Positions 62,886 through 64,000 of a stretch of 64,000 nt of DNA are shown here, piece by piece; within the stretch, counting starts at the first letter, position 1, and each line of letters opens with the position of its first letter. The DNA lies in contig NZ_CP019064.1 of NCBI RefSeq assembly GCF_002951615.1, positions 62,001 to 126,000 of the forward strand, read 5' to 3'. Both the position numbers and the translations under genes were made by a program. The DNA is from Rahnella sikkimica (GTDB lineage Bacteria > Pseudomonadota > Gammaproteobacteria > Enterobacterales > Enterobacteriaceae). The notes beneath the pieces are model-generated. The model had not been told where the DNA came from, did not search any database, and saw only the letters and a program-made list of their open reading frames with translations.

Positions 62886-64000
62886 AGATAACCACCATTA
62901 CCTGCCTTATCGGTTTGCTGCTCACCGCGCCGGTTCACGCCGACGTGAACAGCGACATGAACAACTTCTTCGGCAAGCTGGGTTTTGACGGCAACACCTC
63001 CAGGCCGCAGGTCTGGCAGGGGCAGGCTGCGGGCTACGCCAGCGGCGGTTCGATGTATATGCGCACCTCCGTGCGGCAAATCCAGATGGTCTCCCTGTCA
63101 TTACCCAACATGAGCGCCGGCTGCGGGGGCATTGATGCCTATCTCGGCTCCTTCTCACACATTAACGGCGAGGAACTGCAGCGCTTTGTGAAACAAATCA
63201 TGGGCAATGCGGCGGGCTACTTTTTTGACCTGGCCCTGCAGACCACGGTGCCGGAAATGAAGCAGGCTAAGGACTTTCTGCAACAGCTGGCCTCGGACGT
63301 GAACAGCGCGAACATGTCGAGCTGTCAGGCGGCGCAGGGGATTGTCGGCGGGCTGTTCCCGCGCACGGCGGTGAGTCAGAAAAAGGTGTGCCAGGACATT
63401 GCCGCCGAAAGCAATCTGTTCTCAGACTGGGCGGCGTCGCAGCAGGGCTGCACGGTGGGCGGCAGCTATGACAGCGTCACCAATAAGGCCAGCGACAAGA
63501 CGAAAGATCAGGTCATGAAAAACAAAAATGTGATGTGGGATGCCATTAAAGAGAAGGGCATGTTCAGCAATAACCAGGAACTGGCCGAGTTTGCGATGAG
63601 CCTGACCGGCTCGCTGATTTATGACGCCAACAGTCAGGTCAAAATCCTTTCCCCGATCACCACCAATGAAGACGTGCTGAAGGCGATGATGAACGGCGGC
63701 AGCGCGACGATTTACAAGTGTGACAGTACCGACTTGTGCCTGAATCCCAGGCTGACCAGCATCACCATCAGCGCGGCTAACTCCATGAACGGTCAGGTTA
63801 TTAGCCTGCTTAAGAGCATTCAAAACAAGGCCGTGAGCGATGACCCGCTGTCCGTGGCTGAAAAGGGCTTTCTGGAGGCGACCAGCGTGCCGGTGCTGCG
63901 CTATCTGGTGGACCCGCTGTCGGTCAACATCGGCCCTGCCGTCGTGTACCAGCTGGCCGACTATATCGGTTACGACATCATGATGCAGTACATGAACGAA
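62882..64000 (+). CDS. traH: TraH pilus assembly protein (3' end outside window)
   Basis: 373 codons are visible. Signal peptide MKITTITCLIGLLLTAPVHA, then NSDMNNFFGKLGFDGNTSRP, YASGGSMYMRTSVRQIQMVS, CGGIDAYLGSFSHINGEELQ, all typical of TraH, an outer-membrane-associated pilus assembly factor with conserved cysteines. The window ends inside the gene. Confidence 0.95.
   Translation, partial: MKITTITCLIGLLLTAPVHADVNSDMNNFFGKLGFDGNTSRPQVWQGQAAGYASGGSMYMRTSVRQIQMVSLSLPNMSAGCGGIDAYLGSFSHINGEELQRFVKQIMGNAAGYFFDLALQTTVPEMKQAKDFLQQLASDVNSANMSSCQAAQGIVGGLFPRTAVSQKKVCQDIAAESNLFSDWAASQQGCTVGGSYDSVTNKASDKTKDQVMKNKNVMWDAIKEKGMFSNNQELAEFAMSLTGSLIYDANSQVKILSPITTNEDVLKAMMNGGSATIYKCDSTDLCLNPRLTSITISAANSMNGQVISLLKSIQNKAVSDDPLSVAEKGFLEATSVPVLRYLVDPLSVNIGPAVVYQLADYIGYDIMMQYMNE

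Noticed and set aside
1..64000. tRNA or rRNA genes
   Set aside because: None was recognised by eye; a covariance search was not possible.

Overview
The window is most likely part of a large conjugative plasmid of an enterobacterium. It carries an IncF RepFIB-type initiator flanked by iterons, a ParA/ribbon-helix-helix partition locus with a repeat-rich centromere, an F-type leading region (ssb, a large ParB-like protein, psiB, psiA), an oriT resembling that of F, and the F-type transfer operon from traM to traH. The strain cannot be named from the sequence. Gene families such as YagU, BLUF-EAL, AriR and MacAB point to Enterobacterales. Base composition changes sharply along the molecule: an AT-rich patchy accessory region, a GC-rich leading region, AT-rich transfer regulators, then a GC-rich tra operon.

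Layout. 0-25.6 kb is accessory cargo. It starts with a TonB-dependent siderophore receptor (cut by the window edge) and a YddA-type ABC protein. A BLUF-EAL photoreceptor and small proteins follow, including an AriR-like connector. Next come a LysR / DMT exporter / ketopantoate-reductase-like cluster and an MFS pump divergent from an AraC regulator. A 13.7-20.4 kb patchwork of single small genes, acetyltransferases, pseudogenes and an IS3-family element carries a short dispersed motif. YagU and a macA-macB-outer membrane lipoprotein efflux operon end the section. 25.6-28 kb is the replicon. 28-33 kb holds a SOS-controlled umuDC operon in which umuC is split by a 3.2-kb insertion encoding a zinc-hook, SMC-like ATPase and a broken tyrosine recombinase. 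33.2-35.6 kb is the partition locus. 35.6-47.3 kb is the leading region. 47.35-48.24 kb holds the transglycosylase gene and oriT. From 48.24 kb to the end run traM, traJ, traY, A, L, E, K, B, V, C, trbI, traW, U, traR, trbC, traN, F, trbB, an unnamed membrane protein and traH (cut by the edge).

How it works together. By homology with F, the lower strand is nicked at oriT and the leading region enters the recipient first. Nearly all leading genes lie on the + strand, so the incoming strand is their template. Three related, hairpin-rich non-coding repeats stand before ssb and before two sets of unknown genes, and look like single-strand (Frpo/ssi-type) promoters. The unknown genes behind them are good candidates for early-establishment or anti-defence functions. 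Transfer is probably controlled by TraM, TraJ, TraY and a FinP-like leader hairpin.

Points needing most attention are the split umuC with its cargo ATPase, the repeated leading-region promoters with their unknown genes, and three apparent frameshifts in traW and traU. Each of these lies at a run of five Gs, which suggests base-call errors rather than dead genes.
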